DNA from: Fratercula arctica
Taxonomy: Eukaryota; Chordata; Aves; Charadriiformes; Alcidae
Length of the DNA stretch: 64,000 nt
NCBI GenBank assembly: GCA_947846985.1
Contig: CANTUZ010000008.1
Span: forward strand, 23,765,352 to 23,829,351
Reading direction: 5' to 3'
Numbering within the stretch: the stretch's first letter is position 1; every line of letters starts with the position of its first letter. The notes under the pieces are model-generated. The model made no database searches. It was not told the DNA's origin and saw only the letters and a list, made by a program, of their open reading frames with translations. Below, piece by piece: positions 22,501 through 35,700 of the stretch. The position numbers were made by a program, and so were the translations under genes.

Positions 22501-25500
22501 TACTACATGTATCTGTTATCACGATGACACAAACAATAATGAAAGTGGGAAGTATTGCGAACTGTCCAATCTCATTTAAGGCCTGTATGCCTAAATTCAG
22601 ATCATCACTGTTCTAGTTACACAACTGTACCTCAATCTCTGCTCAGACAGACAGAAAGGGATGTTGGGAACAGAATATTGTTCTGAAAGAAACCCAGGAA
22701 TATACAATGGTTTTTAAGCTTCTGCACAGAATTTGGCTCACTATCTACAGAAGCACAGATTTCAGATATTGGCTTGGGGAATTCCGTAATTTTGACCAAG
22801 TTTAAAGGCACACTCAAAGCCTTACACTTGCTTATCAACAGCGAGGCGATCCCTACCATCATCACAGAGTGGAGAGAAACTGATCGGTTTCTTAGCACAC
22901 AAGAATGTGTTTATGGTTTGAAATGTGAGGGTGTCACTATGTGTCTTTGGCAGGAAGGCTGGCTTGAAAGTTCCCAGGATCTGTGACCAATTTACTGCCC
23001 CCTCAGATGTATTAGTAAATGCTTACGGTTTTGTGCGCCAGACTGGGTAACTCAGACTGGCTGGAGTCAAAATAACCATTCAAACATACCCAGTATTAAA
23101 AATCTAACCATTTTGGAAGACAGGGTAACATAGAGTACAAGGGGTGAGCTTTGCTGCTGAAACACAATATGGTATCTTGCAACAGTGAGGGAGTTGTGCA
23201 ATCTTCCACTTGAGTAATTCCACTTCTGCAGCTGTGTTCCCAGTCTGTGGCAGGACTAAGCATGTGCATCCTGATATTAATGGACTTATTCCCATTATGT
23301 AGCAAGAGAAACACAGAAATAGTGTGGGAGGGCTCAACACCGTCTGCTCTGGCTGCTGCCAGTTCTCACTGCTGCTGCCAGCTTCAATCGCTGCTGGCAG
23401 GCTGCAAGCATGCCACAGACTCAAGTCCCTGCTCCTTCTAGGGGTCAGCCTCACGGGACACACACACTTGCTTTGTTACAACATTTCAATTTTTAGATGC
23501 TTTTAACATGAAATAAACCACCACCAACCCTCCCCAAAAGATATGTGTAAACAAAAGGCACATGAAGTGCCCCATGGAGTGCCAAACTCCCCAAAAGCAT
23601 TACATTGCTATCCTCTTCTCACTAAAAGCAGATAAAATGGACTCTTTTACATGAAAGGTTTATTCCAGAACTTTGGAAATAAATGCAGTGTACAGAATTG
23701 CTTTAAACCACCTGTATTTCAGTTATGAACTTCTATGGCAAGACTGAAGAGCCCTGCAACAGTTAGTTTATTCACTATTTGCTCACAGTGTTTGCTTTGG
23801 TTAGGGTCTTGCTTTGTGTCCCGTTCCCCCCCCCCCTTTTTTTTTAAACTTCATCAAACTTCATTTAGCATGAACTGTCACCATGAACAGTGTTTCTTCA
23901 ATAGCTTTATCATTTTTGTCATATCCTACTCAAGTATAGTAAGAAAGCGTCAGTAAGTTTTAAAGAACAAACTTCTGCCAGAATATGATAAGATTTTCTT
24001 TTACTATAATACAAAATGCCTATTTGGACACTGCACACTTTATAGAATTACATATGTTGTGGTACAGTTAGGCATTGATAATTTTGCGCTATTTTTACTC
24101 ACAATCATACAAGGTTTGTTTGCTCATAACAGAGCAGTACACTTTGCTTGGTTTTACCAATTTCTTCTTCATTATGTGCATCTACATCATATGTGTCCTG
24201 GTAGCTGTGGAAAAGACAGGTTTTAAGAGACAAGAAAGCTGGGCACACTAGACAATATTCACATGTATTTTTCATAAATCAGTTTTACTGATTTATGTAG
24301 GTGTGTAAAGATCCAGTCCAGTCACCACTAGAACTCCAAAATATAAAAATCTAATCTGGGTAATACAGTCAAAATTCTTCTTTAATAAAATAATCAAATA
24401 GCAAGAAACGGAATAACTATCAAAGGAGATTGATCGTTACTTGCTCAGAGCTAAATGCTAGACAGAGAAATACAGACTGACATCATTAATGAGCTTAAAA
24501 TCCAAGTATCACTCAGCACCATGTGGCATGGGAGATGATACCATGAGAACATTATTTCATTCCTATTTCTTCTTTTCTCTAATGATATTCTACTGACAAC
24601 GAACAACGTGTGTATGTGCATGAGTGAGAGACTCACATGAGGCAACAGCCACCTTGGAGGGCAGTCACGTGAAAGAGTCAAATGGAGATTGCTGAAAGCA
24701 GAGATCAGATCAGGCAGACAAGGATCAAATTCTGAACTGTGTTAGCTAATAGGTCTATGAATTCAGAAGAACTCTGTCAGAAAGTACTAGCCAACTTACA
24801 GAAAGCAATGAGAATCTGACCCAAAAGTGAAAATACGGAGAAGAAAAAACCCCAACACCTGAAACTGACCTGCAATTTTCAAGAGTTCTTTTAATCTCTG
24901 TGAAGTTCCTTTGAGTTATAACAGGAGAATAGTTGCCATTATATCAAGAGATCCACAAAGTTCTTCTAATTATTTTCAGCATTGCAACATCTGGGGTGCA
25001 GAACTGATTCCTTGGATGAAGGGGATGCTGCTCTCCTAAGTAGTCCCATTGAAACCAGTTGAGCTATGTCAGTAGGACAGCAAAGGACACTCATGGTACA
25101 GCCTTTAGATTTTTACCAGACTTACTATTACTTGCAATGCTTCCATCACTACATGACCTGGGTTAACTGATTGACCCACTCTATGAAGTACGAACAGAGG
25201 GGTGAGGCCTTTGGACACAGCCAATTTTACTCTTTGCTATCAGAACCAATTTCATTGGCATTCAGATCAAAAGGTAATTTAAGCAGACTCTTCTTCAACA
25301 CTTTTACATGTCTATTCTGGATCCTATAAATGTTTGACGTGCTTCAATGTTTACGAATACCTGTATTGGCATAAGAACAAGGATATTAAGGCATGAACAA
25401 GAGCACTTCAGTTCATTATTCACTAGCCTCTTCTTAAAAAAGCTGAAGATGTTCATTCAGAGAAGGGAAAGATCACTTTGTGTCTTGAATCAGAGCTAAT

Positions 25501-26689
25501 GAATTCTGAAAGGAGTCTCCTTAGAGATAATTCCATATACTGCAATTTATGCAGGCAAATGATTTGATGCATAGTTGTAAATAACTAAGGAATTTAGAGA
25601 AGTCAAGAGTGGCTTGTAGACAGGATGAAAGAAGCTACGCTTGGTAACTACGTTGCCCATTACGTACCTCACAAAGCTCCATTATTTAATAATACAGTTG
25701 GTATCAGGAGTTTTTAAATGGTCAGTGATACATGAGTTTCATTACTGTGGTAAAATTTATAGAATTTAAAGTAGTGCTAAGTAGTCTCTTCTTTCTGTTC
25801 TGCTTTACTAGAGCAGAGGTATAGGCATCTAGATGTTCACAGAAGCACAGCAATTTGAATCTGGCTGTGATTTATCTATTAACATCTATTAACAATGAGG
25901 AGGTACCAGAAGATATGAACATGCAATTCACTTGACAAAAAAAAGTTCGTAAAGATTCTAACACAATGAATGTGAAGAAGCTTCAGTTTGATGAGTTTGC
26001 ATATTTAAACTGGCAGAGGAATATCTGGTATGCAGGACTAAAGGTAATTTTTTTGGGACACAAACTACGTTCTGGGCCAGGGGGAACAAGAGTTATTTAT
26101 ATATGTAAATGAACGATAACTCTTTTGGACATCCTTCAGAAAGGGAATACTTGATAGAGTACTTAACACATGTCCCAGAAGATTTAGCATCTACAGACAT
26201 TAATAACAATGTTGTTGTTCTCTAAAATCTCTGAAAATCCAGCAGTTTGAAACCTTGGTAGTCCTCTCTTGGGAGAGGCTGGTTTTGGTTTGTTTTTTTC
26301 CACATAAGTGAAAAAAATATGCAAACTTCTGGGTACATATTTTTCCTATGGTCTGCCAAACCATTTAATGACCTCAATACCAAAATTCCTGGGTTGCATT
26401 TAAAAGTGCATATGCACTCTGAAATGCTTCCCCTGGAAGCTGGAAAATTAGAAGACATCCAGGAAAAAAAGTGACACTTTTAACAGTACAATTTTGAATC
26501 TCCATAATATAGCAGTAATAAAAGGTTTGAGGGCTTAGGGTTGCCAGTTCTGTAATCTTCACAGTATACTCTAAAGATAACTTTTCCTATTACTTACCTG
26601 TCCTATTGCTGTCTTGCCAATATATTCCACCACTTTGGTCAGCATTGTTACAGATGAGTGGAAGGCACCTCAATCAAAAGAGAGAAGCA
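19574..26689. other. AT-rich stretch without a confident gene
   Basis: No repeat of a known class and no long ORF stand out. Several very short - strand segments with good splice signals (20416-20470, 20595-20625, 21446-21475, 24173-24215) are discussed as a finding but are too short to call. A C11T9 homopolymer junction lies at 23826-23845. A short plus-strand segment at 21888-21914 also has good acceptor and donor signals but only nine codons. Confidence 0.4.
26598..26668 (-). CDS. Weak candidate exon on - strand
   Basis: Read on the - strand, a pyrimidine-rich acceptor (tctctcttttgattgag) precedes 71 bp ending at a perfect CAG|GTAAGT donor. One frame is open, AFHSSVTMLTKVVEYIGKTA then IGQ, from phase 1 to phase 0. 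It fits by phase with other very short - strand candidates (for example 37877-37911). Segments of 23 codons are open by chance often enough that this is only a lead. It could equally be part of a non-coding transcript. Confidence 0.22.
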
Positions 26690-27520
26690 GCATTATATTT
26701 TAGTGAGGTAAAATAATAATTTGACAGACTTCGGTAAGTTTGATGAAATTTTAAAAAGTTTAACAGTGGTTTGACAAGGTTCAATAAGTTTGATGGCAAG
26801 GTTCACCTTATTACTTGCTGTATGGAAGAAACATACAAAGGAAAATGGAGTTAGAATTGAGTTAGAATGATTCACACAGACACCAGAGACACAAAGAGTA
26901 AGGAGGACCCTCCCATTGAGTCACGAGGTTCAGAGTTGACCCCCTTGCTTTCAAAACTCCTTTTTTGGAGCCTAGGCTGCGTCCAATCTTAGTCTCAGAC
27001 TTGGGCAATGGTTTATGTCTAATAGAATTATCCGTAAAATGCTTATAATAATATTCAGTAGCTACATGGATTAGTAATATTTCAGAGTATTAATTCAGCA
27101 TGCTATCAGTCACTTACTGAGGATTTGTCACGTACGATCTCTTAGTCTCAAGTAAGGAATCTCTAACCTTGACAGGCGTCCCTGCTCAAGGAGCAGGGTA
27201 ACCTGCTCTCAAGGAGAGAGTCACCTGGTACGCAGTCCAGCTGCCATTCAGAGAGAGCTCAAACCGGGACCATCCTGATGGTAATATTTATAAAGTGATG
27301 TAGCTGCCTGCTAGTCAATAGCATAGACAAGATAGATGTCTTTGGTTTAGCTCTAGTATCTTGTTTTGCACTTTGTTTATCTGGAGTTTTGGGTTTCAAA
27401 ACCACCTTTCAAAATCTTTTTCAAGGCACCTTCATTTCTGGGGTATGGATAGATGGAGTTGTTCACTGGAGGCTAGACACAGAAAGGCTGTAGCCCCTGC
27501 CATTCATTTGTGATAAGTGA
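26690..27520 (-). mobile_element. Probable endogenous-retrovirus LTR-like repeat, antisense
   Basis: The block carries text that looks like a dispersed avian repeat: a near-duplicate of 'aagtttgatg' and 'ataagtttgatgg' at 26730-26800, 'accctcccattgagtcacga' at about 26907, and a self-complementary segment at 27170-27215 (GCTCAAGGAGCAGGGT...CTCAAGGAGAG). A TATA-like TTTATAAATA on the - strand at about 27284-27294 suggests minus orientation. I found no clear terminal TG...CA pair with a target duplication, so both ends are approximate and the class is inferred. Confidence 0.42.
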
Positions 27521-27989
27521 TAATGCCACTACGGTTGCTTAAGCCAAAGCAAAACCAAACTTTTGTATTCTAGCTTGCCCATCGATTCTAGTTTGTCTCT
27601 CTGCCAACAACTACCACAGACAAAAGGTTCTGTCTGTGCAAAATGCACAATCCAACAGTGTTTAAAATAAACCATCATAGAAATTCAGAATCTCAGAGCT
27701 AGGTAGACCGATAATTTTTGTGTCTTTGTCAGTGTGGATATAATCGTTCCATGAAAGCAGCAAGTTATTATTTGAATTAATATTTGTTCAATAACTTTGT
27801 GTTCAAACATCTTCATACTGAGTTGAAAAGCAATTTCTGACAAAAGAGGTTCAGCCTAATTTGCTTACTGGTCACTCTAACATGAATTTTAAATTGCATG
27901 TATACTTGCTCTCTCTAGTGGAATACGTTTACCATGGGACACAGTACCATTTTGTTGGAAGAACAATAAAGTAGCTTACAAGTCATCCA

Positions 27990-29091
27990 TCAAGTTCCCG
28001 GAATTGATAGAAGATTGCTTCCTCATTCAAGCGTTAGATGTGCCAACCAGGAATGAGGCACTGCTGGACTTGCTACTCACAAACCAAGAAAACCTGCTTC
28101 GTAATATTTTGGTTAGTGATAGCCTTGGCTACAGTCATCATGATATTGTGAAGTTTGGGATCCTGCTGAGCACACTGAAGGTTAGTACTGAGACAGAGGT
28201 TTTAGTACTGGTGCGAAATAGCTCTTTTTCAAACTGGCAACCTACCACAAGTGGAGCTCCCCAGGGATCGATTCTGGGCCCAATGCTCTTTACTATCTTC
28301 TTAAGTGATCTGGATGGTGGGACCAAGTGCACCCTGATGAAACTTGCTGATGATACCAAATGGAGTGGGGAAGTGGACACTTCAGAAGGGAGAGACACTG
28401 TGCAGGAATAAGACCTGGATAGGGTGGAAGAGTGGGCTAACAAGAACCTTATGAAGTTCAACAAAGGCAAGTGTAAGGTCTTGCACCTGGGAAAGGAGTG
28501 CAACACAGGCTGAGATCTACCCAGCTGGGGACCACCTGTGTGGAAAGGGACCTGGGGGTCCTGGTGGACAAGCAGCTCAGTATGAGTGAACAGTGTGCTG
28601 CAGCAGCAAAGAAAGCCAACAGGATGCCAGGTTGCATCAACAAGGGCATGACCAGTAGAGATAAAGAAGTCATTATCCCACTCCACTCAGCACTTGTCAG
28701 GCCACACCTGGAATACTGTGTTGAGGTTTGGTCTCCGGTATACAAAACGTTGTGAATAGGCTAGAGAGGGTCCAGTGGAGGGCCACCAAGATGATCAAAG
28801 GTCTGGGAAGCCTGCCATATGAAGAAAGGTTGACAGGATGGGGTTTGTTCAGCCTTGAGAAAAGAAGGCTTAAGGGAGACCTTATCACCACATTCCAGTA
28901 TTTAAAGGGTGACTACAAAGAAGATGGAGACTCTCTTTTTACAAGGAGTCACAAGGAAAAGACAAGGGGTAATAGGTACACATTAATCCTGGGGAGATTC
29001 TGATTGGAAAAGGAACAAGAGGAAAATGTTTCACAATGAGAACAGTCAGTCATTGGCATAATCACCCCAGGGGCAGTGGTGGATTCCCCAA
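27990..29091 (+). mobile_element. CR1 LINE copy, degenerate ORF2 fragment
   Basis: The + strand encodes broken pieces of the CR1 ORF2 protein. The first part (LLDLLLTNQENLL) matches the end of the endonuclease region. An internal deletion then joins to the RT motif SGAPQGSILGPMLFT and the altered active-site block LADDTK (normally FADDTK). After a stop at about 28411 the frame shifts, and pieces such as RDLGVLVDKQLSMSEQCAAA and LERVQWRATKMIKGLGSLPY continue to about 29000. The copy ends at CCCCAATG, where LTR-like sequence begins, so its 3' tail is missing. It is non-functional. Confidence 0.88.
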
Positions 29092-29745
29092 TGTCCTGGT
29101 TTGGGGTGGAGGAGAGCCAACTGAGAGTGAGAGGCTGGTGCTTACACTTATTGCCGTGGCAACCAGGGTCAGCTGACTTGGTGATTTACCCTGTGGAGGG
29201 GTTGCGCCTGTGGGGAGGCATGGACAGGTCAGGTGACCCAAATGGACCAATCAGGTATTCCATCCCATCTGCCACGCTCAGTGTAAAAGCTGAAGGATCA
29301 AGGGGGTCAGGTTGGCTCTTCTTCTTTGGTTCCTTTCCGATGTCTCTTCTTCAGTGGCTCTTTTTCGTCAATGACTAATGTCTGAGGAAGGCCCTATCAA
29401 CTCATCTGCTTCTTGATCCTGGTCAGTGTGTTCCAGTTCCCATTCATCACTGAGTCCAGTATGGAACTTTCCCAGTGCCTGCCAGTGACATCTTCCTGGG
29501 AACTTGATCCGCTTTTGTATATATTTATATATATTGTATCTATTTCATTATTGTATCTACTCATTATTATCTATTTCATTATTTATTATTAATATTTCGT
29601 TAGTTTAGTTTTTTCTAAACTCATAACTTTATCTCTCTTCTTCCTCTCCTTGGAGCGAGTGGTGGAGGAGAGCATCTGTCGTCCTATCATTGGCCAGCCA
29701 CTGGGCATCTGGGCCAGCCACATTAGCCACTGGGCATCATTGTTG
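29092..29745 (+). mobile_element. LTR-like element abutting a CR1
   Basis: The element starts TGTCCTGGTTTGGGGTGG directly where the CR1 breaks off at 29091. An internal stretch, GTATTCCATCCCATCTGCCACGCTC around 29257-29283, is similar to the LTR at 19240 (GTATTCCATGCCATGTGAGCCACGCCC), supporting the same superfamily. An AT-rich segment with repeated ATCTATTTCATTAT units lies at 29517-29600. The 3' end is uncertain: a short direct repeat (GGCCAGCCACTGGGCATC) occupies 29691-29740 and no matching target duplication is visible. Confidence 0.6.
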
Positions 29746-32700
29746 GGGAAAAAGATTATGTTAATACAGTCATTAGTTTAACTGTATGACATTGCTTTTC
29801 CTTTATGCAAGGGTAAGTAAACATTCAGTGTTGATAACAACTTGACTTTCAAACATATCACTTGCCTAAAATCAGACTTACTTTTTTCACCAACGATTTC
29901 CTTCAGGCCTACTACACCGAGTTTTAGAATTGGCTTAGAAAAAGCATTTTCAGGCTACAGAAAATGTCTTCCTTATTTTTTAGAAAATTGTTGAAAGTGA
30001 AAATTCGGCACAACTCTTGTTTCAGAAAGCCCATTCACAGGAAAAAGATAAGTTGGCATAAGGGCCATGAATCCTTCTGTGATGCCAGTATTTTTCTGAG
30101 TCCCCCAGGTGAGGAGGGCAGGTACGCAGAGAATTTGACTGTTCTCCTCCAGTGGCACAGCTCAAGATGAGCATACAGACAAGCTTCTTTGGCAATCTGT
30201 GAATTAAGTGGTTCATGCACATGGACTCATGTTTTAGAAGTAAAGCCTGCCAAAATGCAGTTTCATGTAGTTCCAAGAAAATTACAGACTGTTTAATTTG
30301 GTTTGTGTTCAAACTCAGGATGGGCAGTTCAGATATAAGTAGGAGAAAGGGAAGCCTGTGCAATCAAACACCTTCCTTCTGGTTGGTTACCATGAGAAAT
30401 AGCTTAAGCCAGCACACTGAGGACAGAGCCAAGCAAAAATGGTTTCCTACATAATCACACACACCTCAGGTCACTAAGACAACCTTCTTTGACCATAATA
30501 CAAAAGGACACACTGCACAAATTTCAAGTTCCTTTTTTTCCAAATACGCACAAAGAGAGAAAGCTTGGCCCGAGGAGGTGATGCTGCACCCTAAATATCC
30601 TTAGGCTATGTATTGCTTGCCTATGAAGAGAGAAGCACTATCCTAAAGTAGTGACATGTGACTCCCTCCATGACAATGGCTAGAGAGGAGCTTGGGGTAC
30701 AGCTGGAGTGGACCCACAACAGCAGAAACCTCTCTCACAGCCAAGTAAGCTTTCCCGTCCTCCACTCAATTAAAAATTTAGCATGGTGGCACAAAAGTAG
30801 TCCTCAGAGACCTAACGGGGAAAAGATTAGGAGGCAGTTTGCTCTGAGTAGCTTGCAAGGTTCTTGTTCAGTTTCATTATCATCTAAATCCACCCTAGGA
30901 AATTTATAACTTTCCTGCACCACTGTCCTTTAACAGTGTGCACCAGGATCTTTCAGAGGAGTCAAAACATATTTTCCTGTGCACAGATGATCTCACAAAT
31001 TGCTATAAGCGTAGCATCAACTTGCACTTTGCTTCAGTACCACCTACTGACTGCTTTAGAAAAATATTCCCATTTAACAGTAGAATTTGGATACCTTAAA
31101 AACACCTAATACAAGTGTACTAGCTTTCCCAAAAGAAAAAGGCTCATTTATCGTTGTCTCTTGGAGCTACTCCTGCAGTTCAAAACCTCTCTGCCTGGAA
31201 TGAAGCAGTAAATTCTATGTACTAGCAACTAACCTTTATGGAAGTTAGGACGTTATAGCCCAGCAAGGCATTCCTTTCTCACTTGCTAATAAATGGAGCA
31301 ATTTCATATAAAATGTAAGATACTCTGAAAATTTGATCGTGACTTCAAATCAAAGCATAAAACTGGGAACAAGATGATTTTTCTGGTTTGCAACATAAAT
31401 TTACACATTTTAAACTCAGAGATTTTGTGATTTCATCTGACTTTCTTACATGAGACAAGATGTAGAATTAGACTAAGCGGTGCATCAAGTGCATAACATC
31501 TGACAGAGCTACAGCAAGATGTTCTAAACTGATTTAAATACTTAAAGTGATATAAGAGGTATGATCTTCCTCCATATTTTTAAAAATGCAAAAACAGAGT
31601 CAGAGAGAGACCTTATAACCCATCCAATTTAATCACCCTTCATATTTCAGTCCTTGTGCCCTGTCCTTACTCCAATGCTATGATCATGGACATCTATCCC
31701 AGTTACATGCAAATTCCATGCTCAAATTATGACTGACATTTCTGGTTTCTGGACAGAAGTTGTATCTTGGATTAGAGGTTACATATAATTTGTAATTAGG
31801 TTTCGTACTTAATTCACATATTCATTGCTTAGACCAAAGGGGAAGCGGGTGACAAGCATGGAGAAAAGCCTGATTTTGGCTCATTGGATCTCCTCATATT
31901 GCTGCGTATGTAACTGGTGTGTAATCTGGAGCGTACCTGAAGACAAACATGCCTTTGAATATCGAGTTTTAGGTCCAGAAGGTGCTACAGCAAGTGGGTA
32001 ATGGTAGCAACTCCCTTTCTTCAACCTAACTTGTAAAACAAGCATGTCTGTATTAGGAGAGCAACACAGAACTAATGGCTTTAGTTTCTAAAAAAGACAG
32101 AGGTTACATTTATAAGGTACCATTTGATTTATCAGAGGAAATTGGTCTAAACCTGTAATATGAACACACGTAAAAATGATGGAAGAAAAAAAATCCAATA
32201 AGCTAGTAGTTTATTGCAAGTAATCAAGACCCATGGCATTTGTAAGAAGTGGAATATAAATCCCAGTTAGTATTTTCACCCAGCACATTTTTTTCAGGTT
32301 CAACAATTAAATTGAACCCATCTCTGGGTGCGAACAATGAGACAGGTATCATTGTAGAATGAGAAAGAGGCAAGTCTGTGTATAGTTCATCATCAAACGG
32401 TGTTCTGTGTGGTCACCAATTGGTTATTCAAACATGTTTGCAGAAAATAAGTATAAAGTTCGACTTTTGTGGATGCTCAGTCTTTATGCACCATTTAAGC
32501 ACATAATTTTATTTCAGAATGATACTGATTAAAACAGTTCATGGGCAATTGTAGTCTTGTTCTGACTGGAAGAGCAGCAGAAATGTGACCCTATCATCAA
32601 ACAAAGCACACGCTACAGTGAGCGGTGCTAACATGGGCAAAAGCCTATGGGGGTGCCTATTTCCATGCCTGATTAAATGCATCTTACTGGTATAATGCCT

Positions 32701-35700
32701 TCAAATTTAAAAAGCTTAATTTTAAAATCACCAGATAATTGTGTAATTGCTGCATTTGTATTCCCTGTGATGAATCATTTCTAATGGTTTTGTGACAGTA
32801 AAATTGTCTGAAAGCATCCACGACAACTCTGTTCTTTGATGTAACTGTGGGGCTCAGAGTTTGACCTTAAAGCAGGTCAACAGTGGCTGAATTGAAGATT
32901 CACTGACAAGTAGGACTACACATACTCTGTCCATAGACTTTTCATTCTAAGAAGTACCTAAATCACCTTCATTCTCAGAAGCAGAAGATTGCCAAGGTTT
33001 TTTTCACAGGCCAATCAGGTGCTTCTCATGTCTCTTTATAGCCAGCTCCTTTGAAGGTAGTTCAGGAACATGAGCTGCACCGCTCCTGTGTTTTGTCTGG
33101 CAAGCAGTGCTGTTGCTTTCAAAGGGAGATATATCCATGATGAATTGGTTTGACTCTCATGAAAACAATATGCTCAAAGCATGTTGAGTAAGCAGATGAT
33201 TCTCAGTGCTCTTTTAAATCTTCCTATTTCGCTAAAACACAAGCCACCTGATAAATGCATGTACAACAGAAGTAATTACAGTCAAATTGCTGGAAATGCC
33301 TATCAAAGCTAATGACAAGGCTAAAAGATGCTAGGGAAAAAACATCTAGATGCTACTGAATAATTACACCAGTAAATTTGGGATAAACAGCTGGATTTGT
33401 ACAAATGGGGTGTTTGTACATTGCTTCATAAAGAGTCTTTAATTCTTTCATTTCACCTGTATGGAACTTGGCAATGCAACAACTTTCAATAACAATGAAC
33501 AACTTTCAAATGCAACTAAAATCTACTGTGAGACTGCATGCCTCCAGCTATTAGTTCTTCTAAAGGCAAAGAAAAAGGGTGTAAAAAAAATGCAAATTCA
33601 GGCCAGCAAAAGCATTTGTGATCTCACACAGCAGCTACAGGAATTTTGGTACTAAGGTATGTAAGTATCATATCTGTCCATTTAGTCCGAATAAAACCAT
33701 CTTACAGGACCAGTAAGTCCAGTGCTGTTCAGCATCATCACTCCCCTACACCAAGCCACAGTAGTCAGCCTGGGAGTTACACCATCAATGGGAGGCCTCA
33801 GAAACACCCACGTCCAGTACTGATGAACAGCCTTAGTAGAACATCACTCAACAAGGCCACTATGTCTAATCACCACTTAGACATAAAACACCGGTGGTGC
33901 TGTGCAGGTCTCTTGGATCAGCACACCACCCTTCAGCAAAACCTGTCTGTTCACTGTCCTGAGCTTTTCCCATCTCATCTCCATCTGTGCCCACCGAGGA
34001 AGGTTTAGACATCCTGGTTAGTACTCTTTTACTGTAAGCAGGTTTTTCAGGTTCTTTTACTGACTGACTGACTGTAAGGTTTACATACAGCTGTCTAATC
34101 CTTTTTTTTTTTTTTTTTCCAAAAACTCGTACTGGCCTTCCTTTCCTTTACTTTTCTCAATGGAGGAATCTAGACCATCTCCTAGAGTTGCTGCCATTGA
34201 CCTTTCTCCAGATGTCCTTGACCCAGAATCCCTAGCCACATACAGATGTACATATTAGGCTTCATGGCCAAAGATGCTACAAAGCAACACACAGGGTACT
34301 CACAACAACGTGTGGTTTTCCAAGTATCTGTGGTAAAACACTCTACCGTCAAAAGCACTACCTAGAGTTGTAATACAGCAAAGCACTGCAAGTGAAGCCA
34401 TAGCATACAACAAAACACCATGCAGTACAGATCTACAGACATTACTGATGTCACAGATCTGTGTAGGACTCATGATTTTTATTTCTTTTTAAAGAAATTT
34501 TCTCTTTGGGTAGTCAGAAACTTTCTACTGATATGAAGTTTAAATTTATTCATGACCAATCTATATCCATTTAATTCTGTACCAGTATTTTAAACCAAAT
34601 AATTATTGACTAATCTTGGTATGTTTTCCACTGATGCAATCATAAGATATGGTTGTAGTTCCTCAACTTGCATTTTGTTAATCTAAACAAGCCTAGAAAA
34701 GTTATTCAAAGAACTTTTCCACAGATATGCTGTCCTTTTCTGTAAACAGAACAGTAGCTCTTTTGTTTATCCAGTCCAATAAAGTGGTATATGTTTTTAA
34801 GGTGACTGCTTACAGTAATCTAAATGAAAGCATAGCAATGTCTTTTACAGTATTTCTTTGATTATGCTGGAAAACATGCCTGTTACATGAAAATTGCACT
34901 AGTTTTTTCTTAGCAGCAGCACACACACGTGGGTCAGCCATAGTAAACTACAAATACATCCAGGATTTTTTTGCTCTTTTATAACTTTCAAATGATGAAC
35001 TACAGAAGTTCTTGTTAGCAGTCCCTCAGGACATGAATTTATGCAGTACATCTTGTAATATTAGGATCCAAAGTACATTTCCTTGTAAATTAAGTTAATC
35101 TTATTTTTGTTATACCAACTGAAAGACATTTAGTTCCCTGTTTATATAGACACAGCCCCGACTTCTGTTTTATACCATCAGTTGAAAATTTCAAACACAC
35201 AGAGGATTTGCCCTACTCATTAATGAACACTTTAATCAGTATTAAACTCCAAATCTTTTAATATCCCCTACTGTACTTCTGCCTTTGAGTTTTATACAAG
35301 ACTTCTAAGGGGACAAAGTCAAAGAGTAGATGGACTTCAAATTGATGTTGCAGAGATTTACCTTGAAAGGAAAGCTTTGTGATTTCATTATATACACATT
35401 GAGAAGAGCTATTAAAATGTACGGAACTATAAGCCACTGCATTATCTTCACACCATGTTGTGTTTATACAGTAGCAAACATACTCCATTTCTGTTCAGAT
35501 ATTTAAACTGTAAAATCTTTGGGTCAAGCATTACCTTTTGGCTGCATGCTTTCACAGTTTTTAGCCCCAAGAAGACAATGACCTTGACTGGATACAAACA
35601 CCACACATTATACAAATTATCCATTAAGAATTTAGGGAGTCTCTCTTTGGCATCAAAACAAATGACTGACATATTTAAACATCATCACCATGTTTGAAAA

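Noticed and set aside
25957..26129. + strand frame reading NVKKLQFDEFAYLNWQRNIW with a donor-like GTAATT
   Set aside because: No acceptor and no phase partner; open length is within chance expectation.
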